Shown: in pieces, positions 28,619 to 37,839 of the stretch | Position numbering within the stretch: the first letter of the stretch is position 1 | Layout of the letters: the number at the start of each line of letters is the position of its first letter | Assembly (NCBI RefSeq): GCF_001029435.1 | Contig: NZ_LDOV01000017.1 | Coordinates: forward strand, 62,001-126,000 | Length of the DNA: 64,000 bases | Origin: Photobacterium aphoticum | Lineage (GTDB): Bacteria; Pseudomonadota; Gammaproteobacteria; Enterobacterales; Vibrionaceae | Direction: 5' to 3' | Translations under genes and position numbers: made by a program | Notes under the pieces: model-generated | The model's input: the letters and a program-made list of their open reading frames with translations, nothing else | What the model was told of the DNA's origin: nothing | Database searches by the model: none

Positions 28619-28654
28619 AGGAGAGACTAAAGCAAGGGAGGCATTCTGGCTTGA
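28619..28654 (-). promoter_or_regulatory. Predicted uhpT core promoter
   Basis: Read on the minus strand, TTTAGT (28631-28626) is a fair -10 element and TCAAGC (28654-28649) a poor -35, 17 bp apart, predicting a start near 28619. A weak -35 is expected for an activator-dependent promoter. The position agrees with that deduced independently from the UhpA and CRP sites. Confidence 0.5.
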
Positions 28655-28670
28655 GACGCAGGCTTAGACA

Positions 28671-28691
28671 AACTAGGAATAATTCCTAGTT
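28671..28691. promoter_or_regulatory. Putative UhpA operator (21-bp perfect palindrome)
   Basis: Arms AACTAGGAAT (28671-28680) and ATTCCTAGTT (28682-28691) are exact inverse complements around a single A. The site is centred about 62-64 bp upstream of the predicted uhpT start, where UhpA binds in E. coli. Confidence 0.65.
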
Positions 28692-28712
28692 TTCCGATAA
28701 GCAGTGGAAAAG

Positions 28713-28728
28713 CGTGAAAGTAATCACA
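28713..28728. promoter_or_regulatory. CRP site upstream of uhpT
   Basis: CGTGAAAGTAATCACA matches TGTGA-N6-TCACA in 9 of 10 fixed positions. Its centre is 39.5 bp from the centre of the UhpA-type palindrome, on the far side from uhpT. Confidence 0.75.
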
Positions 28729-28926
28729 AAAAAACCGCGAAAACGACGTCTTTGCCTATGCTTAATGCTAGGCATAGCTAAGGAGTGGCTGATGATATTA
28801 CCTCACACAACATACGCGTATTTTACGGCTTACGCTACTCCACCCGCCCCACTTATCTCCCGTTGACGCCACGCTGTTCACGCAGACATACCCTCTAAAC
28901 ACCCATGGATAAAGGAGCCTATTACG

Positions 28927-30885
28927 GTGACATTTAGACAGGATATCAATGCCCTACGTGCCATCGCCGTGTTGGTCGTCGTCATTTTTCACTTCAATCC
29001 CGACTGGTTGCCGGGCGGGTTCATTGGGGTGGATGTGTTTTTTGTGATCTCCGGTTTTTTAATGACGGGGATTATTTTTCGCGGGTTTGAAAAAGAAACG
29101 TTCCGGTTAGGCGCCTTTTATCTCGCCAGAGCCCATCGCATTATTCCAGCCTTACTTGTGCTGTGCCTTGCCCTATTATGTTTTGGCTGGCTGTATTTAC
29201 CGCCGCCGGACTACCAAGTATTAGGAACACACATTGCAAGTAGCCTGAGCTTTCTATCAAACATCACTTACCTCAGTGAAGCCGGCTATTTTGATTCGGA
29301 TGCTCATGATAAGTGGTTATTACATACCTGGTCACTCTCGGTAGAATGGCAGTTCTATCTGATCTACCCGATCGTTTTATTAGGCTTAAAACAATGGCTA
29401 TCCTTACACGCGATCAAGCGCGTCGTCCTGATCAGTACGGTACTGATATTTATTACCAATATTGTCGTTTCACAAAAATGGACGGAAGCCTCTTATTACC
29501 TGCTCCCTACCCGTTCATGGGAAATGCTCTTAGGGGGCATCGCCTATTTCTATCCGCTGTCACTCACGAAACAACAGAAAACCCTATGGTTATATACCGG
29601 CCTGAGTGTCATCTTTCTGTCGAGTCTGTTTATTTCACCGGAAGACGTCTGGCCGGGTTACATGGCACTTTTCCCGGTCATGGGCGCTTATGCGGTGATC
29701 ACGGCCCATCATCCTACTGCCGTTTTCACGCACCATCCTCTTTTGCACTATTTGGGTAAATGCTCCTATTCCATTTACCTCTGGCACTGGCCTGTCGTGG
29801 TATGGGGCGTCTATTTTGAATTTGATCAATCTTACTGGTGGCTGATCGGCATCCCCGTTTCCGTATTATTCGGACACCTCAGTTATACGTATATTGAAAC
29901 CGCAACCTGGCTTACCCCCAAACGTGCAACCCCTGCTTTGCCTTCAACCGCTTCCGCCCCAGCGAAAGCGCATGGCTGGCAGATGATGAAATCCATCGTG
30001 TCACTCAAATACGTGTGGGTCGGCGGCGCCGTCTTCTTATCGAGTTATTTCATCGCCACCCACCACGGTATTCCACAGCGTTATTCTGAAGCCTATCTTG
30101 ATCTCATCGCGCAAACGCAGCACAGTCCTTATCGCGAGCAGTGTCACCTGAAACAGTATCAGGCGCCTGATAAAGCGTGTGAGTATTTTGACCCTAATGT
30201 CTCTTGGGCAATCATGGGTGATAGTCACGCCGTGGAATTGGCTTATGCGCTGGCAGATAAACTCCAACCCTTACAACAAGGCGTGAAACATTTTAGTTAT
30301 TCGGCTTGCCGGCCATCCTATAATCAGGCGCATGCATTCAGTCATTGCGCCACTTGGTATAATGACTCTCTCAATTACATCATTGCCAATGATGACATTA
30401 AACATGTGGTCTTTAATCACCGTTATTCGCGCTATTTCTTTGGTGATAATGCCGCGACCTATCCCGATACGTCCGCGCCTTTCATTACCGATGATGTTGA
30501 CGCTATTTTGCAGTCCATTGATGATGCGATCCTGACACTCTCCAAGCATAAAGAGACCGTCTATGTGTTCTATCCCATCCCTGAATTGGGCAAACACATT
30601 AAAAGCCTCATTGAGGTGTCTTACCGCCAGAACCATGCGATAGACGCCATTCCTGGTACGTCGTTGCAGTATTATCAACAACGTAACGCTTATATCATTG
30701 AACATTTCGATAGCGCGACTTACCCCGCGAATGTCCATTTTATTAAGCCAAGTGATGCATTCTGTGATCAGGACGTCTGCTTCTCCGTCAAAGACTCAAC
30801 CGCCTTGTATTACGATGACGACCATCCTTCCCTCAAAGGGGCAAACTTGCTGGTTGACCTGTTGTTAAGCGCCAATAACCGATAA
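28927..30885 (+). CDS. OafA/OatA-type O-acyltransferase with C-terminal SGNH domain
   Basis: A 652-residue protein. Residues 1-350 are an acyltransferase-3 membrane domain with about ten helices, starting FRQDINALRAIAVLVVVIFH and continuing GFIGVDVFFVISGFLMTGII. The C-terminal half is a periplasmic SGNH hydrolase-like domain with the nucleophile motif GDSH (Ser433) and the late Asp/His motif DDHPS (His633). Such proteins O-acetylate lipopolysaccharide O-antigen, exopolysaccharide or peptidoglycan. GTG 28927 is used, with AGGAG about 10 nt upstream. It stands alone, between uhpT and gloC, and no glycosyltransferases adjoin it, so the acceptor glycan is unknown. Confidence 0.92.
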   Translation: MTFRQDINALRAIAVLVVVIFHFNPDWLPGGFIGVDVFFVISGFLMTGIIFRGFEKETFRLGAFYLARAHRIIPALLVLCLALLCFGWLYLPPPDYQVLGTHIASSLSFLSNITYLSEAGYFDSDAHDKWLLHTWSLSVEWQFYLIYPIVLLGLKQWLSLHAIKRVVLISTVLIFITNIVVSQKWTEASYYLLPTRSWEMLLGGIAYFYPLSLTKQQKTLWLYTGLSVIFLSSLFISPEDVWPGYMALFPVMGAYAVITAHHPTAVFTHHPLLHYLGKCSYSIYLWHWPVVVWGVYFEFDQSYWWLIGIPVSVLFGHLSYTYIETATWLTPKRATPALPSTASAPAKAHGWQMMKSIVSLKYVWVGGAVFLSSYFIATHHGIPQRYSEAYLDLIAQTQHSPYREQCHLKQYQAPDKACEYFDPNVSWAIMGDSHAVELAYALADKLQPLQQGVKHFSYSACRPSYNQAHAFSHCATWYNDSLNYIIANDDIKHVVFNHRYSRYFFGDNAATYPDTSAPFITDDVDAILQSIDDAILTLSKHKETVYVFYPIPELGKHIKSLIEVSYRQNHAIDAIPGTSLQYYQQRNAYIIEHFDSATYPANVHFIKPSDAFCDQDVCFSVKDSTALYYDDDHPSLKGANLLVDLLLSANNR

Positions 30886-30886
30886 A

Positions 30887-30922
30887 AAAATACCCTGTGG
30901 CAACCACAGGGTATTGTGTTTT
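30887..30922. terminator. Bidirectional terminator (acyltransferase / gloC)
   Basis: TACCCTGTGG (30891-30900) and CCACAGGGTA (30904-30913) form a 10-bp stem with a CAA loop. There is a T-rich tail on the plus strand and TTTTTTT on the minus strand. Confidence 0.93.
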
Positions 30923-30969
30923 CTCAGTGCTCAACCAACCGTGATAGCAATCACCGTCAGTCATGGCGA

Positions 30970-31623
30970 TCAGTACAGTGGCATCTCATCGGCCACGAAT
31001 GGGTTCGAGGCACGCTCTTGACCAAACGTAGACACCGGGCCATGACCCGGAATAAAGATCACAGCGTTACCCAATGGCCACAATTTACCTTTGATGGAGT
31101 TAATCAGTGTCTGGTAATCGCCTTTCGGGAAGTCAGTACGGCCAATGCCGCCTTTGAACAGCACATCACCGACAAACGCTACGTTCGCATCTTCGCTGTG
31201 CAATACAACGTGACCCGGCGTGTGGCCCGGCGTATGGTAAACCGCCAACGTTTGTTTACCCACGGTGATCACATCGCCATCTTCCAGCCACTGTGTCGGC
31301 TCAAAGGCTTCTGTCATCGGGAAACCGAACATTTCACTTTGACGTGGCAGCCCTTCTAACCAAAACGCATCATCTTTGTGTGGACCCACAACCGGCACAT
31401 TGAACTCTGCCGCCAATGGCGCGGTACCACCCACGTGATCCAAATGACCGTGAGTCAGGATCAGCTTGGTCAGCGTCAGGCCCAGCTGCTGCAGCTTTTC
31501 TTTCAACAGGTGGATATCACCACCCGGATCGATCATGGCTGCTTCGTTCGTTTCATCACACCAGATGATGGAGCAGTTTTGCTGAAATGGGGTCACAGGT
31601 ACCACTTCAAATTGAAGACTCAT
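30970..31623 (-). CDS. gloC: MBL-fold hydrolase GloC/YcbL (glyoxalase II type)
   Basis: A 217-residue metallo-beta-lactamase-fold enzyme closely matching E. coli YcbL/GloC. Metal ligands are THGHLDH (His58, His60, Asp62, His63), the HTPGH motif and the later FIPGHGP. The family hydrolyses S-lactoylglutathione-type thioesters in the glyoxalase system; other thioester substrates are possible. AGGA precedes the ATG. It follows mepK and ldtD in the same direction, the same neighbourhood as in E. coli, although a terminator lies between mepK and gloC. Confidence 0.93.
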   Translation of the reverse strand: MSLQFEVVPVTPFQQNCSIIWCDETNEAAMIDPGGDIHLLKEKLQQLGLTLTKLILTHGHLDHVGGTAPLAAEFNVPVVGPHKDDAFWLEGLPRQSEMFGFPMTEAFEPTQWLEDGDVITVGKQTLAVYHTPGHTPGHVVLHSEDANVAFVGDVLFKGGIGRTDFPKGDYQTLINSIKGKLWPLGNAVIFIPGHGPVSTFGQERASNPFVADEMPLY

Positions 31624-31693
31624 TCTCTTTTCCTAAGATTGCAATATTGCTGGCAGAATACCACAGCTACGAACAGAAATGCCAAAATGACAA

Positions 31694-31732
31694 AAGCCGG
31701 TGAACACCCAGAGAGGAAGGGCGCACCGGCTT
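31694..31732 (-). terminator. Terminator after mepK
   Basis: AAGCCGGTG (31694-31702) pairs with CACCGGCTT (31724-31732). On the minus strand the stem is followed by a T-run (TTTTG). Confidence 0.8.
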
Positions 31733-31763
31733 GATCTTACTGATTAAAACGGTATGACGTGAC

Positions 31764-32321
31764 TTAGCCGTTCCAACGACGCACCGGACCGGTGTCGATA
31801 TGCACAAAGCCACTGCGCGGGTAATACCCCACCCCGCCTAAACGGAGTTCTTGCGCCGCACTACGGATGCGAGACAAAGAAACGCCTTCCAAATTAAAGT
31901 CAATCGCTTGCCCTTTCATGTGGTAGCTTTTCTTTGCCACGCCACCGGTTTTACGCAACGCTTGGTTAGTGGCAGGTGAACGGTAACCGGAAATCACGCG
32001 CACTTGTCCTTTGTGGCCTAAGCCCGCCTGAATTTCAGTGATCGCGTCGAATAAACGGCGGTCCATTTTCGCGACTTCGTTACGGCGAAAATCACGGCAC
32101 AAATAATTCATTTTTTGTAATTCGGCTTTGAGGTACTGCTTGCCGTCAAAATATTCCGTTTCCAAATCTTCATTCGTGTGGATGTTACTCAATGAAATCT
32201 GGCGTGGGGTTGCCGCTCTATATGGACTGGCTAACGCCCAGTTAGGGACCAATAAACTGGCACCCAAAGTCAGTCCGCCAGCAACCAAGAGCTGGCGGCG
32301 CTTGTAATCAATTTCAGACAT
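31764..32321 (-). CDS. mepK: Murein DD/LD-endopeptidase MepK (YcbK, DUF882, M15 family)
   Basis: A 185-residue exported protein with a twin-arginine-like signal (YKRRQLLVAGGLTLGASLLV). The peptidase domain has SGYRSPATNQALR, the zinc motif SYHMKGQAIDF (His...Asp) and the C-terminal HIDTGPVRRW. E. coli MepK (182 aa) cleaves peptide crosslinks in peptidoglycan, including the mDap-mDap links made by L,D-transpeptidases. Its position directly downstream of ldtD is therefore functional as well as conserved. Confidence 0.93.
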   Translation of the reverse strand: MSEIDYKRRQLLVAGGLTLGASLLVPNWALASPYRAATPRQISLSNIHTNEDLETEYFDGKQYLKAELQKMNYLCRDFRRNEVAKMDRRLFDAITEIQAGLGHKGQVRVISGYRSPATNQALRKTGGVAKKSYHMKGQAIDFNLEGVSLSRIRSAAQELRLGGVGYYPRSGFVHIDTGPVRRWNG

Positions 32322-32495
32322 AGTTCTACAATAACCAATTCATCGCAATACGCGGACACTCCCCTAACAAGCGCAATGGCCTGCCCGCAAACGTCCTCAC
32401 GATAGCGTTCAGTTATTGTTCAGTCAAACAATGAGACGGCATCAAATTGTTGATAAAACCATCGAAAGCCGCCTAATTATTGACTCGCAAGCATT

Positions 32496-34190
32496 TTATT
32501 CTCTGTAAGAATATGTAAATAATTCTCGATTTTGCGACGGCGATATAAGTTTATCGTAGTCATACACATCGGCGCGATAATTCACCAGCCCTTGTTTGTC
32601 GACCCACGCGGTCTGATAAATCAAATGTACTTTTACTTTGTGCTGCAAACCGACTGTCTTGGTTTTCGTACGTGATTTAAGACTATTCACCCGCTGCTCG
32701 GTCACCCCGGAATGGTTCAGTAAGATCATCGCCAAATCGTCCGCCTGTTCAACCCGCACACAGCCAGAACTGAACGCCCGCGTTTCTTTGGCAAACAAGC
32801 GTTTTGCAGGCGTGTCATGTAAGTAGATAGCCTGATCATTGGGCATATTAAATTTAAAGCGCCCCAGCGCATTTCGGTTACCCGGTTTTTGACGAAGCCG
32901 GTACGGGAAAGACTTGGCGTTCATTAATCGCCAGTCAATGGTGTGAATAGGAATTTGCTCCGAGCTATTCCAGCTGCGGATCACCGCAAAGCCATTGCGA
33001 TGCAAGTAACTGCGATCACGCTGTGCCTTCGGTAAAATGTCTTTGCGCATGATAGACATCGGCACATTCCAGTACGGGTTGAACACCACAGAGGCCACAT
33101 TGGTACTCATTACCGGCGTGCGACGGCTGGGACGGCCAACAATCACCTTGCTGTCCAGGACATGTTGATTATCCAACCACAAATTCATTTCAAAATTGGG
33201 GATATTCACGATCAACATCGATGGCGCTTCCGGCCACATTCGCGAACGTTGTGCATTCAACGCCAAAACTTGAATACGGCTTTGTGGCGATAACGCCAGC
33301 CACTGGCGAGTTTGCGGGCCGATCGCCCCATCCGGTTTTAAGCCATGACGTTGCTGAAAGTTTTTCACCGCATTGGCGAGATCAATATTGTAGGTTCGTA
33401 CACCGGCAGCACGGATCTGCTCGGCCTCGAAATCCCGCAGATCCCCCAGATTTTCAAGAATGGTAATCAGCGCATCAGGATCTTTCAATCGCGTCCCTAA
33501 CCGAATGATCCCGCGCTGATAGAACACCGGCCAACGCTTGTTCGCTACTTGTTCCAGCGACTCAATGGCGAGTAACAATTGGGTATAGTTTTCATCGCTG
33601 GGTTGCAGCCGATCCACCCAATGGCGTAATTGGTCACGCTCGATGGCCGAATACAAACCGCTCATCGCCGATTCTGACGGCAATGGCAAACGGGCATCCA
33701 CACCGCTGCCGAACAGCCATTGCTTCCCTTGGGTCGGCAACCCTTCTACATAACTCATGTAGGCGAACAAGGTATCGGTCGCCAGCAAATCATACTGACG
33801 CCAATCATTACTGTTCTTGTACTGTTTAAGTTGCGTGTAACGCTGCGTAAAATTCTTACTGACACCAGACAGTGCCACCATACGCAATTGTTGCTCAAAG
33901 GCATTGGCTGTAAACGAGTCCTGCCAAAGCGGGACAAATCCTACCGCATGGTATAAATCGGCCAATTGATCCACATAGCGGATGGTATTGATGTTATTGG
34001 CAACTTCATGGATCCACTGGCGGGCTTTCTTTTGTTGGATGAGCGTTTCTGAAAATTGCTCTTCTAATTCAGCACGGCTAGACAGGGGCTGCACAGGTTC
34101 CATCTCATTGGCCAGAACAGCCGATGATAGGGGGACGGCTAGTACAGTGACTAGGACAGGGATGAGGCCAATACAACTGCGCGTGGTCAT
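32496..34190 (-). CDS. ldtD: L,D-transpeptidase LdtD (YcbB)
   Basis: A 564-residue exported enzyme making mDap-mDap (3-3) crosslinks in peptidoglycan. The start at 34190 gives a signal peptide (MTTRSCIGLIPVLVTVLAVP) and has AGGAG upstream; the frame is open to 34286 but the extra residues look untranslated. Domains: an N-terminal scaffold, a peptidoglycan-binding domain (FQQRHGLKPDGAIGPQTRQW) and a C-terminal YkuD catalytic domain with HDTP and SSGCVR (Cys477). Length is slightly shorter than E. coli LdtD (615). The intergenic gap to mepK is 174 bp. Confidence 0.93.
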   Translation of the reverse strand: MTTRSCIGLIPVLVTVLAVPLSSAVLANEMEPVQPLSSRAELEEQFSETLIQQKKARQWIHEVANNINTIRYVDQLADLYHAVGFVPLWQDSFTANAFEQQLRMVALSGVSKNFTQRYTQLKQYKNSNDWRQYDLLATDTLFAYMSYVEGLPTQGKQWLFGSGVDARLPLPSESAMSGLYSAIERDQLRHWVDRLQPSDENYTQLLLAIESLEQVANKRWPVFYQRGIIRLGTRLKDPDALITILENLGDLRDFEAEQIRAAGVRTYNIDLANAVKNFQQRHGLKPDGAIGPQTRQWLALSPQSRIQVLALNAQRSRMWPEAPSMLIVNIPNFEMNLWLDNQHVLDSKVIVGRPSRRTPVMSTNVASVVFNPYWNVPMSIMRKDILPKAQRDRSYLHRNGFAVIRSWNSSEQIPIHTIDWRLMNAKSFPYRLRQKPGNRNALGRFKFNMPNDQAIYLHDTPAKRLFAKETRAFSSGCVRVEQADDLAMILLNHSGVTEQRVNSLKSRTKTKTVGLQHKVKVHLIYQTAWVDKQGLVNYRADVYDYDKLISPSQNRELFTYSYRE

Positions 34191-34372
34191 TGCCAACTGA
34201 CTCCTCATTGCCATTATTATCATTATGGCAAATTCGATGAATAACGGACTAACTTTAGCCGTCTCTGTCAGTGGATCCTGTTTCAAAATTTAAATTCAGC
34301 GCGATCTCCCACCACGACATCCACACGCTGCGCGAGACACAACCGGCCTCGCGCAACACGCCGTCACGCCAA
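34191..34372. other. ldtD upstream region
   Basis: Contains the promoter of ldtD. No gene and no clear operator were recognised. Its left part overlaps the open but probably untranslated extension of ldtD. Confidence 0.35.
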
Positions 34373-34514
34373 CTAAATAATATTCCAGTGGTTATCCCAC
34401 ATTACGCCGCTTTGCACACTTTGCTGCTGACCGGTCACCTGCGTCGCAACTATTTTTCCGGTACCGGTGCTAAGCAGCCATTGCCCCATGCTGATTACCG
34501 TTCCACGCCGCCTC
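34373..34514 (-). pseudogene. Possible C-terminal remnant of a DUF1513-like gene
   Basis: Directly after the oxidoreductase stop codon, an open frame with no gene-like start reads GTVISMGQWLLSTGTGKIVA, continues for about 15 residues and ends MWDNHWNII-stop. The WDNH ending and the preceding Gly-rich strand pattern resemble the C-terminus of DUF1513 proteins, which commonly follow imelysin/di-haem oxidoreductase genes. It would be a 5'-deleted leftover of the operon's last gene. This is an inference from the motif and position; no alignment was possible. Confidence 0.35.
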
Positions 34515-36038
34515 CTACAACGAATTGAGAAACGCAAGCAGGGCGTCGCGGTCTGAGGTTGATAAACCCACCACCTTATCACGGCTGGCTTGGGCTTCCC
34601 CGCCATGCCATAGCACCGCCTCAAGTACGTTGCGGGCACGGCCATCATGTAACAAAAACGTATGGCCATTCACCTCTTGGGTGTACCCCAATCCCCATAA
34701 GGGTGCCGTTCGCCACTCTCGGCCATTTGCGAGAAATTCATCACGGTGATCCGCCAACCCCTCACCCATATCGTGTAGCAGTAAATCGGTATACGGATGA
34801 ATCACTTGCTGCGATAACGCCGGCAATGCGGGGTTCTTTGCGGTGACTAAATGGGTCTGATGGCAACGCTGACAACCGATGTCGGCAAACACAGCTTCAC
34901 CCCGCTGTACCTGTGGGTCATTCACGTGACGGCGTGACGGTACGGCTAAATGACGCGCATAAAACTCAACGAAATCGAGCACGTTATCGCTCACCTCTGG
35001 CTCACCGCCGCTGGGCATGGCCTGACAAACCGATTGGTGGCTGGTGCAATTCTCTGTGGGAAAGACGGCGCTGGTTAAACCGAGATCGCCATTAAAGGCG
35101 GCGGCATTTTGCTGCATCACTGTCGGTTGCCCGGCTTTCCAGCCAAACCGCCCGACCGCTAAGGTTTGTTGCTTCACATCCCACACTTGGTTCACTTTGC
35201 CGCTGATCCCCTCGCCGGCCGCCTTTTGCGCTTTGGCCAGAGCAAACAACGTATCTTCCGGGATTTGCTCTAACAAACCGAGCCCAATCATCGGCGGGGC
35301 CACACGCAGTGAGGTCTGTACCTGAGGATGCAGCTCACCATAGTTCAATTCGGAAATCGTCAACGTCGGCTGACGCAGTGTGACCACCAACCCATCCGCC
35401 AATGTGACAGGCACATCTTGATAGGCAATGGCGATCTGCCCTTCCGGCTTGGCACCGGGCAAGGCAAAATCCTGCAGCTGATCGCCATAAATCGGATCGG
35501 GTAATACGCCACTGGTGATCACCTGCTGCTTCTGATCAGCCGTGAAAGCCGGAATGCTTAACCGCACCAACGTTGACACCGCATTGCTATCCCCCGCTTG
35601 AGGCGGATGGCCTCGACCGTCTTTGATATGGCAGTTTTGGCAGCCGTTAGTGTTAAATAACGGACCGAGGCCATCTCTGGCGTCCGTACTGGCCGGCGCT
35701 TCCACCCAAGGGTTACGGAAAAAACTATTGCCGACACTGAAATCTAACCGCTTAGACAGAGGGAGGTTGGCGGCTGGCAGTGAAAACGCATTCGGTCCCG
35801 ATTTGCGGACTGTGGTGCTCCCGCCTGATGTGATGGATGCCGGTTTTATTTCCGCTGTTTGGGCGGCGGTGATGGGGTGTGCGGCTTTGGCGTCAGTGGC
35901 GACAACGGAGGGTGAAATCGACGTAGCTCGGGGGGAAACAGAGGATTCAGCCGCCCACAACATGGAAGGGGAAAATAGCAAACTCACCGAAATAGCGAGA
36001 TACGGCAGATGCGGCAGATTCGGTAAAGGATTGTTCAT
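34515..36038 (-). CDS. Di-haem oxidoreductase family protein (DHOR, 'thiol oxidoreductase')
   Basis: A 507-residue exported c-type cytochrome. After a signal peptide (MNNPLPNLPHLPYLAISVSL..SPSMLWA) it has a haem motif CQNCH at Cys133 in the typical NTNGCQNCHIKDGRGHPP setting and a second CQRCH at Cys389. LDFSVGNSFFRNPWVEAPAS and the C-terminal PPLWGLGYTQEVNGHTFLLH segment (as APLWGLG) are further marks of the family. Such proteins are MauG/cytochrome-peroxidase relatives whose reaction is not established and are repeatedly encoded with imelysins. It lies 115 bp after the imelysin gene, with which it probably shares a Fur-controlled promoter. Confidence 0.9.
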   Translation of the reverse strand: MNNPLPNLPHLPYLAISVSLLFSPSMLWAAESSVSPRATSISPSVVATDAKAAHPITAAQTAEIKPASITSGGSTTVRKSGPNAFSLPAANLPLSKRLDFSVGNSFFRNPWVEAPASTDARDGLGPLFNTNGCQNCHIKDGRGHPPQAGDSNAVSTLVRLSIPAFTADQKQQVITSGVLPDPIYGDQLQDFALPGAKPEGQIAIAYQDVPVTLADGLVVTLRQPTLTISELNYGELHPQVQTSLRVAPPMIGLGLLEQIPEDTLFALAKAQKAAGEGISGKVNQVWDVKQQTLAVGRFGWKAGQPTVMQQNAAAFNGDLGLTSAVFPTENCTSHQSVCQAMPSGGEPEVSDNVLDFVEFYARHLAVPSRRHVNDPQVQRGEAVFADIGCQRCHQTHLVTAKNPALPALSQQVIHPYTDLLLHDMGEGLADHRDEFLANGREWRTAPLWGLGYTQEVNGHTFLLHDGRARNVLEAVLWHGGEAQASRDKVVGLSTSDRDALLAFLNSL

Positions 36039-36153
36039 TGCTCAGGCTCTTTACGCTCGCGGTGCCTTCGCACCACATAGTGACGGGTATTATTATTGTG
36101 ATGGTGTGAAACAAGGGGCCGGAGTCATGCCCCTTAACGTTCAGATTCTGCGT

Positions 36154-37428
36154 TTAGAACTGATGATCTGCCGTGTCCGGATTAAGGTTACTCACCCCCA
36201 AAATACCGGCAGCGTGTTCAATCCCTTCGGTCTGTTTCACTAACGCCGTAATCGAGGCATTCACCAACGAGTTCCCCGCTTTGTTACCCGCCGCGATCAG
36301 TTGATCAAACGCCTGTCCTTTCTCTTCGGCAGATTCAACCAAGGTGTACACTTGCTGGCGAGCCTTCTCGATATCGCTCTGAATCGCTTGCGCTGCTGCT
36401 TTATCTTTCGCGGCCACCAAATCATGCAGACTTGGCCCTGTCACCGTATTCCCCGCCACCGTGGTATAAGTTCCGGTGTAAACGTTATAGATCCCTTGTT
36501 CATTGTAATAATGCGAGTAGTGGGTGTTATCCGAGAAACAATCGTGCTCGTCTTCTGTGGAATTGGCTTCCAACGCCACTTTCATCCGCTCTCCGGCCAG
36601 CTCCCCTAAAGACAAGGAGCCCATTCCGAACAGCATTTTACGTAAGCCGTTCTCTGCAGAATCCGCTAACAATTCGGCGCGATAATTGCCTTTTTCCTGC
36701 GGTGACCATTGCTGTGTCATCCACGTCAGATCTTGCTGAAGCAAAGCAGAGGCGGCTTTCAAATACGCATTTCGGCGATCACAATTGCCATGAGTACACG
36801 CCTCTCCGGCGGAAAAATCCGTGTACTGACGTTCTCCCGCACCTTTCTCTGTGCCATTTAAGTCCTGTCCCCACAACAAAAATTCAATGGCGTGATAGCC
36901 CGTCGCCACATTGGCTTCTGAGCCACCCATTTCATTCAACGCGGCGAGCAATTCTGGAGAGATGACGGAGGTATCAATTTTTTTATTGCCCACTTGTAAT
37001 GAACGGCTCGCAATAATATTGGCTTTCGCCCCTTCATTACCTAACTCATACTGATAATCATCGGCGACATAATCGATCAACCCTTCATCCAGTGGCCACG
37101 CATTGAGCTGTCCTTCCCAATCATCCACCACCGCATTACCAAACCGGAAAACTTCTGACTGTTGATACGGCACTCGCGCCTGTTTCCATGCCTTACGTGC
37201 TTGCTGTAAGTTCGCTTCAGAAGGCTGAGCAATTAACGTTTCAATCGCTTTATCTAACGCTTGTGCTGTTGTGAGAGCATCGCTGTAAACGTGGTGGGCA
37301 ATATCGGCATAATGTTCAACCACCGCAGTTTGTGTAACAGGGGAAGTGTCAGAGGAAGCAGCAAAACTGAAGGTGGGGGCGGCCAGCAACGCCGCCATGA
37401 TCAAATTCGGGGTGAATGGCATTTTCAT
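36154..37428 (-). CDS. Imelysin family protein (peptidase M75-like, iron-regulated)
   Basis: A 424-residue exported protein starting MKMPFTPNLIMAALLAAPTF with cleavage near SFAA. It has two imelysin repeats and the GxHxxE motif as GYHAIEFLLWGQD (His179, Glu182). A conserved FRFGNAVVDDWEGQLNAWPL lies in the first lobe. Imelysins are periplasmic or outer-membrane-associated proteins of iron-regulated operons and are thought to take part in iron or haem uptake rather than proteolysis. The frame is open to 37509, but 37428 starts at the signal peptide. A Fur box lies about 170 bp upstream. Confidence 0.92.
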   Translation of the reverse strand: MKMPFTPNLIMAALLAAPTFSFAASSDTSPVTQTAVVEHYADIAHHVYSDALTTAQALDKAIETLIAQPSEANLQQARKAWKQARVPYQQSEVFRFGNAVVDDWEGQLNAWPLDEGLIDYVADDYQYELGNEGAKANIIASRSLQVGNKKIDTSVISPELLAALNEMGGSEANVATGYHAIEFLLWGQDLNGTEKGAGERQYTDFSAGEACTHGNCDRRNAYLKAASALLQQDLTWMTQQWSPQEKGNYRAELLADSAENGLRKMLFGMGSLSLGELAGERMKVALEANSTEDEHDCFSDNTHYSHYYNEQGIYNVYTGTYTTVAGNTVTGPSLHDLVAAKDKAAAQAIQSDIEKARQQVYTLVESAEEKGQAFDQLIAAGNKAGNSLVNASITALVKQTEGIEHAAGILGVSNLNPDTADHQF

Positions 37429-37594
37429 TATTGGATCATCCATGTGAAGGCAGTGAGTGACATCACAGCGCGATAATCGAACTGCGATCAACGGCCATGA
37501 CTCGAACACAACAAATGATCATCAACGTCCCTTTCATGCCCTGGCATCCTGCCCGTAACAGTGAGCAAACTGTCACATTATTGAGCATAAAATT

Positions 37595-37613
37595 AATACT
37601 GATAATCATTTGC
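37595..37613. promoter_or_regulatory. Fur box upstream of imelysin operon
   Basis: AATACTGATAATCATTTGC agrees with the 19-bp Fur consensus in 15 positions, including the central TGATAATCATT. It lies in the 411-bp region between imelysin (minus) and the MarR gene (plus). Confidence 0.75.
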
Positions 37614-37839
37614 ATTAGCAAATAGTAACTAAACCGTTAACAGTGTGCAAACCCCCTTTCCCCTTACCTATGCTAAGTAAGTCATCAGTAATAAAAGTGC
37701 TCACCGGATAAGCAACCTAAAATAGCGATGAGCAGATCACAGCCAAAGCCATGTGGAATACGGCAAGATTCTGATAACAAACACTTCCAACTTACCGCAG
37801 ATTACGGTACTTTCGCCCAGCACTATTGAGGAGATGTAT

